Origin: JAVJST01 sp965229715
GTDB taxonomy: Bacteria; Pseudomonadota; Alphaproteobacteria; Rhodospirillales; Casp-alpha2
DNA: 64,000 bases
NCBI GenBank assembly: GCA_965229715.1
Contig: CBDDJL010000002.1
Location: 1,178,001 to 1,242,000, forward strand
Direction: 5' to 3'
The notes beneath the pieces were generated by a model. It worked only from the letters and a program-made list of their open reading frames with translations. It was not told the origin of the DNA and searched no databases. How positions within the stretch are numbered: the first letter of the stretch is position 1; the number at the start of each line of letters is the position of its first letter. A program made the position numbers and the translations under genes. Below, one piece after another: positions 51,803 through 59,911 of the stretch.

Positions 51803-52981
51803 TCAGACGATCATATCCTCAAGCGCGTTCGGGTGCCGTGTGATCTGTTCGTAGCCGTCTTCGGTGATGATGAAGCTGTCGCCGACCTGGGCTCGGAACG
51901 TCTTCGAAACGCTGACCGAGCCGTCGACGGCGAGCACCATACCGGGTTGCAGCACCGTCGTATCGCCGAATACGAGCTCCGGTTTTTCGAGAAAGCTGAA
52001 CCCCGTCGCGCGGCCGCAGCGGAACGGGTAGTCGTAGCCAGCGCCCTGAATGACTTCGGCATACGCGGCGTGCACGTCTTCCGCCGCGATGCCGGGGCCG
52101 AGTACCCGCAGGGCGGCCGCCTGACTCTCGAGCGCGACGGCATAGACGTCCGCCTGCATCGGTTCGGCAATCTCGCCGATCCAGAACGTGCGGTCGAAGC
52201 CGAGCTTGAAGCGGTGAAAATTCGTCATCCCGCAAAAACACATGAACACCGGCTCGCCGCGACGCATGATCCGGGTCGTCGCGCGGTGATGCGGCATGGT
52301 GATGTCGCGGCCCGACGCCATGATCTGCAGGAAATGCGTGTTGGGGGACATGCGGCTGCCGGCGTAATGGGTTTCCAGGAGTTCGGCCGCCTTTCGGGTT
52401 CCCGCCTGATTGGTGGCCAATGCAACTTCGTACTCGGCGACGCCGTCGCCGATGGTCGCGCGGGCGGCGTTCATCATCGCCATGGCGACCTCGCCTGCGT
52501 GACGCGCGAGTTGAAGCTCGGCGTCCGACTTGATCATCCGCATCCTGGCGATCAGCGGCGTCACGTCACGGATGCGGTTCGCCGGAACGAGGCTTTCGAT
52601 GTAGGTGCGGACGGGGGGCGGCATCACGCCAGGTTCGATCCCGAGCGTGCCGCTCTCGCCCACGAAGCCCGGCAGCGCGGCGCGCCATTCGTCACCGGCG
52701 CCGTCGTTCCACGGTTCGATCCGCTCGACGCTCGCCGCCGCCTCCGCCATGTCGAGTTCCATGCTGGGCGTGATCAGGGTGCTGCCGCCGTCCCGGGCGA
52801 CAGCGAGGATCGTCGGGCGTCCGAAATCCATGTGCAGGTAATCGAAGTATCCGGTCAGATAGTAGACGCTGTCGTCGTCGGTGATGAGGGCAAGATCGAG
52901 ACCTGCATCGGCCATTAACCGGCGCAGTTTCGCCATCCGAACTTCAAACAACCCCCGGTCTCCGGAAATGGTCATGCTCAC
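51803..52981 (-). CDS. Creatinase-like M24 family protein with degenerate metal site
   Basis: This is a 392-residue pita-bread-fold protein. It has a creatinase N-terminal domain (LALITDDDSVYYLTGYFDYL) and an M24 C-terminal domain. The catalytic-type His pair H231-H232 is kept in TMPHHRATTRIM, and one metal Asp remains in GFDRTFWIGE (D263). The first metal Asp is missing (FMCFCGMTN), the GHGxG His is replaced (CGRATGFSF), the first Glu is Asp (AVDGS) and the last Glu is Gly (QVGDSF). It therefore resembles metal-free creatinase chemistry rather than aminopeptidase P. A GTG at 52981 overlaps the LysR stop; the ATG at 52975 is the alternative. Confidence 0.85.
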   Translation of the reverse strand: MSMTISGDRGLFEVRMAKLRRLMADAGLDLALITDDDSVYYLTGYFDYLHMDFGRPTILAVARDGGSTLITPSMELDMAEAAASVERIEPWNDGAGDEWRAALPGFVGESGTLGIEPGVMPPPVRTYIESLVPANRIRDVTPLIARMRMIKSDAELQLARHAGEVAMAMMNAARATIGDGVAEYEVALATNQAGTRKAAELLETHYAGSRMSPNTHFLQIMASGRDITMPHHRATTRIMRRGEPVFMCFCGMTNFHRFKLGFDRTFWIGEIAEPMQADVYAVALESQAAALRVLGPGIAAEDVHAAYAEVIQGAGYDYPFRCGRATGFSFLEKPELVFGDTTVLQPGMVLAVDGSVSVSKTFRAQVGDSFIITEDGYEQITRHPNALEDMIV

Positions 52982-53922
52982 GATCCCGTCATAACCGCGG
53001 GCAGGTTTGCGAAGTGGATCTTGCAGGCATCGGCGAAGGCCTGAGCGAAGCGGGTCGGCCGCGTGCCGGCCATGCGCGCCAGGGCGATGCGGCCGAGCGG
53101 TACGTCGTCGGCAATGGGCCGGCGGACGATGCGTTTGCCGTCGTAACTGAGATCGCCGGCGGGCCGAATCACCAGGATCGAGAATCCGAAGCCGTTGGCG
53201 ACGAGGCCCCGCACGGTCTCCAGCGATGGCGAGCGGTAGCGAACCATGGGCTCGTACCCGGCCCGAATGAAAATCGTCGTGAAGTAGGTCGACGACGGCG
53301 GCATGTCGAGCAGCACCATAGGCTCGCCTGCGAGCTCGCGTAACGAGATCGCATCGTGCCGTGCGAACGGATGATCCTCCGCCAGCAGCACGTAGGGCGG
53401 AAACTCGGCCAGCAGATCGTAGGTCACGTTGCCGGGGAGTTCGATGTCGTAGAGCATTGCGACCTCGTAACGGCCGGCTTCGAGGCCGCCGATCAGATCG
53501 TGTTGCATGCCCTCGTGAAGACGGATCGACGCCGTCGGATAAGCCGCTTCAAACGCACTGATGACGTTCGGCATGTAGAACGGCGCGAGGGTCGAAAAAC
53601 AGCCGACATCGAACGATCCGGCAACCTCGTCGCCGATCCGTTCGGCACTCTCGTGGACCTCTCTTGCATGCGCGAGAAGCGCCCGCATTTCGATGACGAG
53701 ACTTTGGCCCGCCGGCGTCAGCGCGACGCCCTGGGCATGGTGGCGAATGAACAGCTGTACGCCGAGACTGTCCTCGAGCTTGCTCACCGCATTGGAAACG
53801 CTGGGCTGCGAGATATTGAGGGACCGTGCCGCATCGGCGATCGAGCCATGCTCGGCGGCGCTCACGAAGTAAGCGGCCTGGCGCAGCGTGTACTTGAGAT
53901 TTCCAGGGTTCACGATCGACAA
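52978..53922 (-). CDS. LysR-type transcriptional regulator
   Basis: This is a 314-residue regulator with an N-terminal winged HTH (TLRQAAYFVSAAEHGSIADAA, then SLNISQPSVSNAVSKLED and LFIRHHAQGVALTPAG). The C-terminal effector domain (about 95-300) starts GSFDVGCFSTLAPFYMPN. No ATG exists at the N terminus: the start is either TTG at 53922 or GTG at 53913, the latter with GGA upstream. It is divergent from the HpaB-type gene and overlaps the M24 gene by 4 bases, so it very likely controls both arms of the locus. The inducer is unknown. Confidence 0.93.
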   Translation of the reverse strand: MSIVNPGNLKYTLRQAAYFVSAAEHGSIADAARSLNISQPSVSNAVSKLEDSLGVQLFIRHHAQGVALTPAGQSLVIEMRALLAHAREVHESAERIGDEVAGSFDVGCFSTLAPFYMPNVISAFEAAYPTASIRLHEGMQHDLIGGLEAGRYEVAMLYDIELPGNVTYDLLAEFPPYVLLAEDHPFARHDAISLRELAGEPMVLLDMPPSSTYFTTIFIRAGYEPMVRYRSPSLETVRGLVANGFGFSILVIRPAGDLSYDGKRIVRRPIADDVPLGRIALARMAGTRPTRFAQAFADACKIHFANLPAVMTGS

Positions 53923-54054
53923 TCCAATAAAAAACTATCTAATTCTAAGTTAAATAATATTTTATTTGAACCTGCGGATCGACCCATAATTCCAACATCG
54001 AAAAACGGCCAGCAAGGCGGCCGGACGGTTGGCGAGACGAGAGGAAACAAGACG
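53923..54054. promoter_or_regulatory. Divergent LysR-HpaB control region
   Basis: The 132-base gap contains an AT-rich block (about 53925-53968) standing out from the GC-rich background, with AAATAATATTTTATTT inside. Such blocks often hold LysR boxes and overlapping divergent promoters. A clear T-N11-A site was not fixed. The HpaB ribosome site gaggaaac lies at the right end. Confidence 0.5.
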
Positions 54055-55578
54055 ATGATCAGAACCGGCGAGCAGTACCGCGAGTCCCTGCGCGACGGCC
54101 GCGACGTTTATATCGACGGCGAAAAGGTCAAGGATGTGACGACCCATCCGATGATCAAGCCGCTGGTCGATATCCGCGCCCGCATCTACGACATGCAGCA
54201 CGAGCCGGCGACGGCGGATGTCATGTCCTACGAAGAAGCCGGCGAACGCTTCGCGATTGGCCTCAAACTGCCGCACACGCAGCAGGACTGGTGGGACAAG
54301 CGGGCAGCGACCGATGCGGTGTTCGAGGACATCGGCGGCGTCGTGACGCGTGTTGGCGACGAAACCGTCGGCGAAATGTGGTCGCTCTATGACGGTCAGG
54401 ATGTGCTCAACGAGGTCGATCCGCAGTTTTCGGAAAATATCCGCAACCACATCCACAAGGTCATCGCGCACGATCCGTTTCACGTATCGGCCAACACCGA
54501 TCCCAAGGGTGACCGCTCGAAGGCGCCGCAGGATCAGGACCCGGACATGCTGCTGCATGTCGTCAAGGAAACCGACGAAGGCATCGTCGTGCGCGGCGCC
54601 AAGTACGAAACCGCCGCGGCATATGCCAATCAGGCTTTCACCAAGCCGACCATCGCCAACTGGGGCAACGACGCGTACTCGGACTACGCGGTCGGGTTCA
54701 TCTGCGATCTGGCGTCGCCAGGCATCAAGATGATTTGCCGCACCGGCTTCGCCGGGCGCGCCAAGGCCGAGGACTATCCGCTGGCCAACCGGTTCGACGA
54801 GATCGACGCCTTGGTGGTTTTCGACAACGTGCTGGTGCCGTGGGAGAACGTGCTGTTCTACCGCCACACCAAGGCGGCCGCGTTCATCCGTGCGACCCTG
54901 CACCGGTACTCGGCTTTTGCGTTCGTCCAACGCACCCTGAAGATTGCCGACATGATGATCGGCGCGGCGTTGTTCAACGTGCGCCAGACCGGCCTCGACA
55001 AACAGCAGGCGGTGCAGGAAAAGCTCGCCCAGCTTGCGGTCTGGCGCGAAGGCATCAATGCACACCTGACGGCGGCGTTGGCCCTTACCGAGGAAAGTCC
55101 GGGCGGCCTGCTGATGCCGAACCAGTCGCTGCTCTATACTGGCCGCGTTCATGCCTTTACGAACCTGCCGACCATGATGCACACGGCGCGCGAACTGTGC
55201 GGCGGCCAGATCTGTGTGACGCCGGACTCGCCGAGTTTCGAACATCCGGATACCAAGCCGTGGATGGATAAGTTCTACTCGATCAACGAGAACTGGGTCG
55301 CCGACGACCGCCGCAAGCTGCTGGCCTTCGCCCGCGACCTGCTGAACTCCGATTACGCCGGCCACCGCCTGACGTTCCAGCTGTTCGCCCAGTCGCCGCC
55401 GTTCGCGCATCTTGGTGCGGTGTACCGGAACTTCGACTGGGGCAACACCCTCAACTTCGTCAAGCGATCGGCCGGTCTGTCCGACAACGTGATGGTTGGC
55501 GAAAAGACCAGCCAGGGCGACACGTCCGTTCAGAAATGGCGGGCCAACAGCGGTATCGACAAACAGGCCGCCGAATAG
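54055..55578 (+). CDS. HpaB-type FADH2-dependent monooxygenase, large component
   Basis: This is a 507-residue two-component flavin monooxygenase of the 4-hydroxyphenylacetate 3-hydroxylase family. The N-terminal domain begins MIRTGEQYRESLRDGRDVYI. The middle has the conserved FVRSR-like region (here IHKVIAHDPFHVSANTDPKGDRS) and FDEIDALVVFDNVLVPWENV. The C-terminal helical domain contains MMHTARELCGGQICVTPDSP. It hydroxylates a phenolic or heteroaromatic ring; other members act on pyrrole-2-carboxylate and similar compounds. The flavin reductase gene follows 37 bases later. The open frame reaches far upstream into the LysR gene, but gaggaa and the family start fix 54055. Confidence 0.92.
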   Translation: MIRTGEQYRESLRDGRDVYIDGEKVKDVTTHPMIKPLVDIRARIYDMQHEPATADVMSYEEAGERFAIGLKLPHTQQDWWDKRAATDAVFEDIGGVVTRVGDETVGEMWSLYDGQDVLNEVDPQFSENIRNHIHKVIAHDPFHVSANTDPKGDRSKAPQDQDPDMLLHVVKETDEGIVVRGAKYETAAAYANQAFTKPTIANWGNDAYSDYAVGFICDLASPGIKMICRTGFAGRAKAEDYPLANRFDEIDALVVFDNVLVPWENVLFYRHTKAAAFIRATLHRYSAFAFVQRTLKIADMMIGAALFNVRQTGLDKQQAVQEKLAQLAVWREGINAHLTAALALTEESPGGLLMPNQSLLYTGRVHAFTNLPTMMHTARELCGGQICVTPDSPSFEHPDTKPWMDKFYSINENWVADDRRKLLAFARDLLNSDYAGHRLTFQLFAQSPPFAHLGAVYRNFDWGNTLNFVKRSAGLSDNVMVGEKTSQGDTSVQKWRANSGIDKQAAE

Positions 55579-55615
55579 GCGAAGCCAGAGTTAGGCCAGA
55601 GTAAGGAGTGTAGCC

Positions 55616-56110
55616 ATGTGCAAGGAAGCGTTCCTCGAAGCCATGAGCAAGGCGTCCAACACCGTCAACGTGGTGACCACCGACGGTCTCGTCGGCTCGT
55701 CCGGGGTCACGGTCAGCGCCATGTGTTCGGTATCGGCCGACCGGCCGACGGTACTGGTCTGCGTTCATCACCTCAGCCCGGCGGCCTATGCGATCCGCGA
55801 AAACGGCGTCTTCTGCGTCAACGTCCTGAAGGACGACCAGTCGCACATCTCCGATACCTTCGCCGGCCGCCTCAAGCGCGAGGACGGCGACAAGTTCGGC
55901 TGTGCCGCGTGGAACAAGCTGGAAACCGGTTCGCCGGTGCTCGGCGACGGTCTTGCCGCCTTCGACTGCAAGCTGGTTCAGGCGACGCGGTGGGACACTC
56001 ACTGGATGTTCCTGGGCGAGGTTGTCGCCGTCGCAACCGAAGACGATACTGCGATGCCGCTGATCCACGTTCAGCGGTCCTACGCGACGCCGCAGCTCGC
56101 TGTGGCCTGA
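55616..56110 (+). CDS. Flavin reductase (HpaC type)
   Basis: This is a 164-residue NAD(P)H:flavin oxidoreductase that supplies FADH2 to the monooxygenase upstream. Family blocks are ASNTVNVVTTDGLVGSSGVTVSAMCSVS (N-terminal region), DRPTVLVCVHHLSPAAYAI, GVFCVNVLKDDQSHIS and a DTHWMFLGEVVAV strand. Length is normal for HpaC. It lies 37 bases after the HpaB-type gene, with taaggag upstream, and 22 bases before the Rid gene. Confidence 0.93.
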   Translation: MCKEAFLEAMSKASNTVNVVTTDGLVGSSGVTVSAMCSVSADRPTVLVCVHHLSPAAYAIRENGVFCVNVLKDDQSHISDTFAGRLKREDGDKFGCAAWNKLETGSPVLGDGLAAFDCKLVQATRWDTHWMFLGEVVAVATEDDTAMPLIHVQRSYATPQLAVA

Positions 56111-56132
56111 TTGATTGGAGACGTTTCAAGGC

Positions 56133-56555
56133 ATGACAACGCATACCCGCATCCGCCCCTTCAACACGAAGGAGACCTATCCCGAGCAGAACCTCGACAA
56201 CGACCTCTCGCAGGGCGTTGTGGCGCGGGGCACCATGGTGTTTCTGCGCGGTCAGGTCGCGCAGGACCTCGACAGCCGCGAGTCCCTGCACGTCGGCGAC
56301 GCCGCGAAGCAGACCGAAAAAACCATGCAGAACATCAAGATGCTGCTCGAGGAAGCCGGCAGCGAGATGAGCCATATCTGCCGCATCGTCGTCTATCTGA
56401 CCGACATTCGCTACCGCGAGGCGGTCTATCGCGAGATGGGCAAGTGGCTGAAGGATGTCTTTCCATGCTCGACGGGCCTTGTCGTGCCGGCGCTGGCGCG
56501 GCCGGAATGGGTCGTCGAGATTGAAGTTACGGCCGTCATTCCCGACGAGGCGTGA
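56133..56555 (+). CDS. Rid family (YjgF/YER057c/UK114) protein lacking the RidA arginine
   Basis: This is a 140-residue Rid-fold protein (RPFNTKETYPEQNLDND, FLRGQVAQDLDSRE, MQNIKMLLEEAGSEMSHICRIVVYLTDIRYREAVY). In RidA the catalytic Arg sits in a PxR motif before the final strands. Here the corresponding stretch is FPCSTGLVVPALARPEW, with Ser in place of Arg, so it belongs to the Rid4-7 type, whose activities are unlike the imine hydrolase RidA. It may deaminate or tautomerise a pathway intermediate. ATG at 56133 is chosen over TTG at 56115. The stop lies one base before the first Rieske gene. Confidence 0.88.
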   Translation: MTTHTRIRPFNTKETYPEQNLDNDLSQGVVARGTMVFLRGQVAQDLDSRESLHVGDAAKQTEKTMQNIKMLLEEAGSEMSHICRIVVYLTDIRYREAVYREMGKWLKDVFPCSTGLVVPALARPEWVVEIEVTAVIPDEA

Positions 56556-56556
56556 T

Positions 56557-57720
56557 ATGCCTGCGGCACAAGGCGGTGAAACCAAGACACTTCTGAAACG
56601 GCTGCGCGCGCTGGCGAAAAAGCCGCTGGCGCAGGCGACGGCGATGCCGCGCGAGATCTACCATTCCGACGAGATCGTCGCCCTCGAACAACGCAATATC
56701 TTCGAACGCGAATGGCTGTGTATCGGCCGCGCTGCCGACATCCCGAAAAAAGGCGACTACCTGACCTGGCGGATCGGTAAACAGCCGGTTGCCGCCGTGC
56801 GCCAGGCCGACGGATCGATCCGCTGTTTCGCCAATGTCTGCCGCCACCGCATGATGCAGTTGCTGCCCGATCGCGGTACCTGCAACCGGATTGTCTGCCC
56901 GTATCATGCCTGGACATACGATCTGAAAGGGCAGCTTGTCGGCGCGCCCTACATGGAGCGCTCGGAGGCGTTCGACAAGAAATCGATCCGCTTGCCCGAA
57001 GTCCGTACGGAAGTTTGGCAAGGTTGGATTTACGCGACGCTCGACGACGATGCGACGCCGGTTGCCGAGAAACTGAAACGTCTGGAACCGGTCATCGAAC
57101 GGTACGGTGTGGCCGACTACGTGCCGATTGTGCTCGAGGACCATGAGTGGGACGCGAACTGGAAATTGCTGGCCGAGAATTTCATGGAGGGCTACCACTT
57201 GCCAGTGGCGCACCGGAACACTGTCGGCGGTTATTTCCCGGCGGATGCGACCGAGTTCGATCCCGACGGACCGGACGAAAACTTCACCTACCAGTACTTC
57301 GCCAAGACCGAAGATGCGCCGGTCGGCAATGCACATCCGTCGAACACGCGGCTTGAAGGCAAGTGGCGTCACACCTCCGTGCTGCCGACCGTGTTCCCGA
57401 GCCACATGTACGCGCTCGCGCCCGATCACGTCTGGTATCTCTCGATACAGCCCAACGGCTGCGATCGAGTATCGATTCGCTACGGTGCCGCGGTCGCGCC
57501 GGAGGTCATGGACAATCTGCCGAAGCGGAGCCGCTTCCTGAAGGACACCATCGCCTTCCTGGCGCGGGTTCAGGAGGAGGACCGCTTCGTGGTCGAGGGC
57601 ATCCACCGGGGATCGGCGGCGCCGCTCAGCGAAGCCGGGCCGCTGAGCTGGCTCGAACACGAGAACCACGAGTTCACCCAGTACATTGCGCGCCGGCTGG
57701 TTAACGGAGCGGCGCGATGA
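56557..57720 (+). CDS. Rieske non-heme iron oxygenase alpha subunit, first copy
   Basis: This is a 387-residue ring-hydroxylating/demethylating oxygenase alpha subunit. The Rieske cluster ligands are C95 and H97 (NVCRHRM) and C114 and H117 (VCPYHAWTYD). The mononuclear iron site is in AENFMEGYHLPVAH (H214, H219), with Glu where aromatic dioxygenases have the bridging Asp. Carnitine and betaine monooxygenases also have Glu there. No beta subunit, ferredoxin or reductase gene is nearby. It starts one base after the Rid stop and overlaps the second Rieske gene by 4 bases. Confidence 0.92.
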   Translation: MPAAQGGETKTLLKRLRALAKKPLAQATAMPREIYHSDEIVALEQRNIFEREWLCIGRAADIPKKGDYLTWRIGKQPVAAVRQADGSIRCFANVCRHRMMQLLPDRGTCNRIVCPYHAWTYDLKGQLVGAPYMERSEAFDKKSIRLPEVRTEVWQGWIYATLDDDATPVAEKLKRLEPVIERYGVADYVPIVLEDHEWDANWKLLAENFMEGYHLPVAHRNTVGGYFPADATEFDPDGPDENFTYQYFAKTEDAPVGNAHPSNTRLEGKWRHTSVLPTVFPSHMYALAPDHVWYLSIQPNGCDRVSIRYGAAVAPEVMDNLPKRSRFLKDTIAFLARVQEEDRFVVEGIHRGSAAPLSEAGPLSWLEHENHEFTQYIARRLVNGAAR

Positions 57721-58889
57721 CCGACCGCGACCTCAACCGGACTCTGGCCGATCTGCAGGCGGTCGCCTCTCTGTCGTTCGATCAGGCCCGCGCCATGCCG
57801 CCGGCCATGTATCACGACGAGGCGATCCTCCGGCTTGAAGAGGAGAAGATCTTCCGGGGCCAGTGGCTGTGCGCCGGTCGGGCCGACGGGCTCGCAAACG
57901 CCGGCGATTACCTGACCTACGACCTGATGGGCGAGCCGATCATTGTCGTGCGCGACAAGGCGGGCGATCTCCGCGCCATGTCGAACGTTTGCCGTCATCG
58001 GATGTCGACCCTGCTGGAAGGCGCCGGGAACGCCAAGCGGATCGTGTGCCCTTATCATGCCTGGACCTATGGCCTCGACGGCGGGTTGATGGGCGCGCCC
58101 TACATGGACGGCAATCCCTCGTTCGACCGTAAAGACTATTGCCTGCCGGAGGTCCGGCTGGAGGAATGGCACGGCTGGATTTACGTCACGCTCGATGCCG
58201 ATCTGCCGAGCGTCGACGAACAGCTGCAGCTGCTCTGGGAGCGAGTCGTGAAACCCTACGGCATGGCGGACTATGTGCAGACCTTCCGCGAGGAACACGT
58301 GTGGCGTACCAACTGGAAGATCCTCGCTGAGAATTTTATGGAGAGCTATCACCTGTTCCGTCTGCATGCGGCGACCATCGGCCCGCACTCCAATGTAGAG
58401 GACATGGAGTGCCCGGAGGGCGGCGAGACGTTCAATTTCCATTGGATCGTCAAGGAATCGAGCCTCGCCATGGGTAACGCCCATCCCGAGAATACGCGGC
58501 TGGAGGGCGATTGGCGCAAGACCACGGCCCTGATCGCGATCTATCCCAGTCACCTGATAACGCTTACCCCCGGTTATTTCTGGTATCTCAGTTTGCAGCC
58601 GCGCGGCGTCGATCACGTCCACATCGTTTACGGCGGGGGCTTCGCGCCGGAGTTTGCAGCCGACCCGAACGCCGATGAGATGGCGGCGGAGCTTAAGGTG
58701 TTGCTCGACGAAACCAACGAGGAAGACCGGATCGGTGTCGCCCGCGTGTTCGACGGAACGGCCGGTGGGCTTGCCGCGGGCGGACATTTAAGTCATCTGG
58801 AACGTCCGAACTACGAGTTCGGCCGTTATATTGCCGGGATACTGTGCGACACCGAATCGGCGTCCGGACGCAACCGCGCGGCCGAATAA
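57717..58889 (+). CDS. Rieske non-heme iron oxygenase alpha subunit, second copy
   Basis: This is a 390-residue paralogue of the upstream protein. Rieske ligands are C92 and H94 (SNVCRHRMS) and C111 and H114 (VCPYHAWTYG). The mononuclear iron site is AENFMESYHLFRLH (H212, H217), again with Glu in the bridging position. Around the catalytic site the two copies differ (LPVAHRNTVG against LFRLHAATIG), suggesting different substrates or a mixed oligomer. The ATG overlaps the stop of the first copy (ATGA). It lies 18 bases before the DUF1028 gene. Confidence 0.92.
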   Translation: MTDRDLNRTLADLQAVASLSFDQARAMPPAMYHDEAILRLEEEKIFRGQWLCAGRADGLANAGDYLTYDLMGEPIIVVRDKAGDLRAMSNVCRHRMSTLLEGAGNAKRIVCPYHAWTYGLDGGLMGAPYMDGNPSFDRKDYCLPEVRLEEWHGWIYVTLDADLPSVDEQLQLLWERVVKPYGMADYVQTFREEHVWRTNWKILAENFMESYHLFRLHAATIGPHSNVEDMECPEGGETFNFHWIVKESSLAMGNAHPENTRLEGDWRKTTALIAIYPSHLITLTPGYFWYLSLQPRGVDHVHIVYGGGFAPEFAADPNADEMAAELKVLLDETNEEDRIGVARVFDGTAGGLAAGGHLSHLERPNYEFGRYIAGILCDTESASGRNRAAE

Positions 58890-58907
58890 CGCGAGGAGAG
58901 AACCGTC

Positions 58908-59585
58908 ATGACATTTTCCATCGTCGGCGCGTGCGCGCGCACCGGAATGGCGGGCGTCGCCATCACCACGTCCAGCATTTGCGTCGGCAGCCGCTGCCCG
59001 TGGGTGCGTGCCGGCGCCGGTGCGGTGACGACCCAGAACGTGACCGATCCGACCATCGGCGACGAGGTGCTCGATTCGATGGCGGCGGGCATGAGCGCTG
59101 CTGATGCCGTGGCCAAGGCGATGGACGGCCGACCACATGCCGATTTCCGCCAGGTCGCGGCCGTCGACCTCAGGGGCGGTATCGGTCATTTTTCCGGCGG
59201 CAACACGCTCGGCACCAATGCCCTGGCCGAAGGCGAACGGTGTATCGGCGCGGGTAATCTGCTTTCGAGCACTGAGGTTCCGGCGGTCATGGTCGCGTCG
59301 TTCGAGGGCAACGGCGATCTTCATCTGGCGGACCGCTTGCTGAGCGCGCTCGAGGCCGGCATTGCCGCCGGCGGCGAGGAAGGACCGACCCATTCCGCTG
59401 CACTCCTTGTCGCGCATGAGCATCCGTGGCCGCTGGTCGATCTTCGCGTCGATTGGACGGACGACGATCCCGGCGCCGTGCTGCGGTCGCTGTGGACGGC
59501 GTACGAGCCGCAGATGGCGGATTACGTAACCCGCGCGGTCAATCCGACCGCGGCGCCGAGTTACGGCGTGCCGGGCGACGAGTAA
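58908..59585 (+). CDS. DUF1028 family protein (Ntn-hydrolase-like)
   Basis: This is a 225-residue DUF1028 protein. The family has an Ntn-hydrolase-like fold and begins as here with TFSIVGACARTGMAGVAITT, VGSRCPWVRAGAGAVTTQN, and later GGNTLGTNALAE and GNLLSSTEVPAVMV. It often sits in operons with peptidases or amino-compound catabolic genes. The reaction is not established. gaggaga precedes the ATG. It ends the plus-strand operon HpaB-HpaC-Rid-Rieske-Rieske-DUF1028. Confidence 0.9.
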   Translation: MTFSIVGACARTGMAGVAITTSSICVGSRCPWVRAGAGAVTTQNVTDPTIGDEVLDSMAAGMSAADAVAKAMDGRPHADFRQVAAVDLRGGIGHFSGGNTLGTNALAEGERCIGAGNLLSSTEVPAVMVASFEGNGDLHLADRLLSALEAGIAAGGEEGPTHSAALLVAHEHPWPLVDLRVDWTDDDPGAVLRSLWTAYEPQMADYVTRAVNPTAAPSYGVPGDE

Positions 59586-59681
59586 CATCGCCAGCCGACT
59601 ATTTACTTGATCCTAACGCACGGCTGACATACCTCCACAATAGGTCATCTCGAATGGTCGAGGCCGTTGCCGAGGTAATTC

Positions 59682-59891
59682 GTGAACGAGGTCATTTCGC
59701 CCTGTATATCGGTGTGCCGGCTGAATCCGAAAACCGGGTTCTGCGAGGGTTGCTGGCGGACGCGTGCCGAGATCGCCGGCTGGCGCGGGATGGACAGCGC
59801 GCAACGCCTCGAGGTTCTCGACCGGCTGCATGACCGACGCGCCGACGCGGGGCTTTTCACGCGTCGCAACCGCCGACGCCGCAAGGGCTGA
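59682..59891 (+). CDS. DUF1289 family protein
   Basis: This is a 69-residue protein with the cysteine pattern of DUF1289 (SPCISVCRLNPKTGFCEGCWR, four Cys), probably a small metal- or Fe-S-binding protein. It ends in a strongly basic tail (RRNRRRRKG). The start is a GTG (NEVISPCIS), preceded by gaggtaa. It lies 21 bases before the betaine-homocysteine methyltransferase gene and may be co-transcribed with it. The function is unknown. Confidence 0.85.
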   Translation: MNEVISPCISVCRLNPKTGFCEGCWRTRAEIAGWRGMDSAQRLEVLDRLHDRRADAGLFTRRNRRRRKG

Positions 59892-59911
59892 GGCCTGACA
59901 ACGGAACAACC

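Noticed and set aside
51803..52981. M24 protein as the DMSP lyase DddP
   Set aside because: Tempting next to a DmdA-like gene, but it lacks the several Asp and Glu metal ligands DddP needs and is shorter.
59426..59833. Alternative frame across the DUF1028-DUF1289 junction
   Set aside because: Its translation is Arg-rich, and the Cys pattern of DUF1289 is clearly in the other frame.
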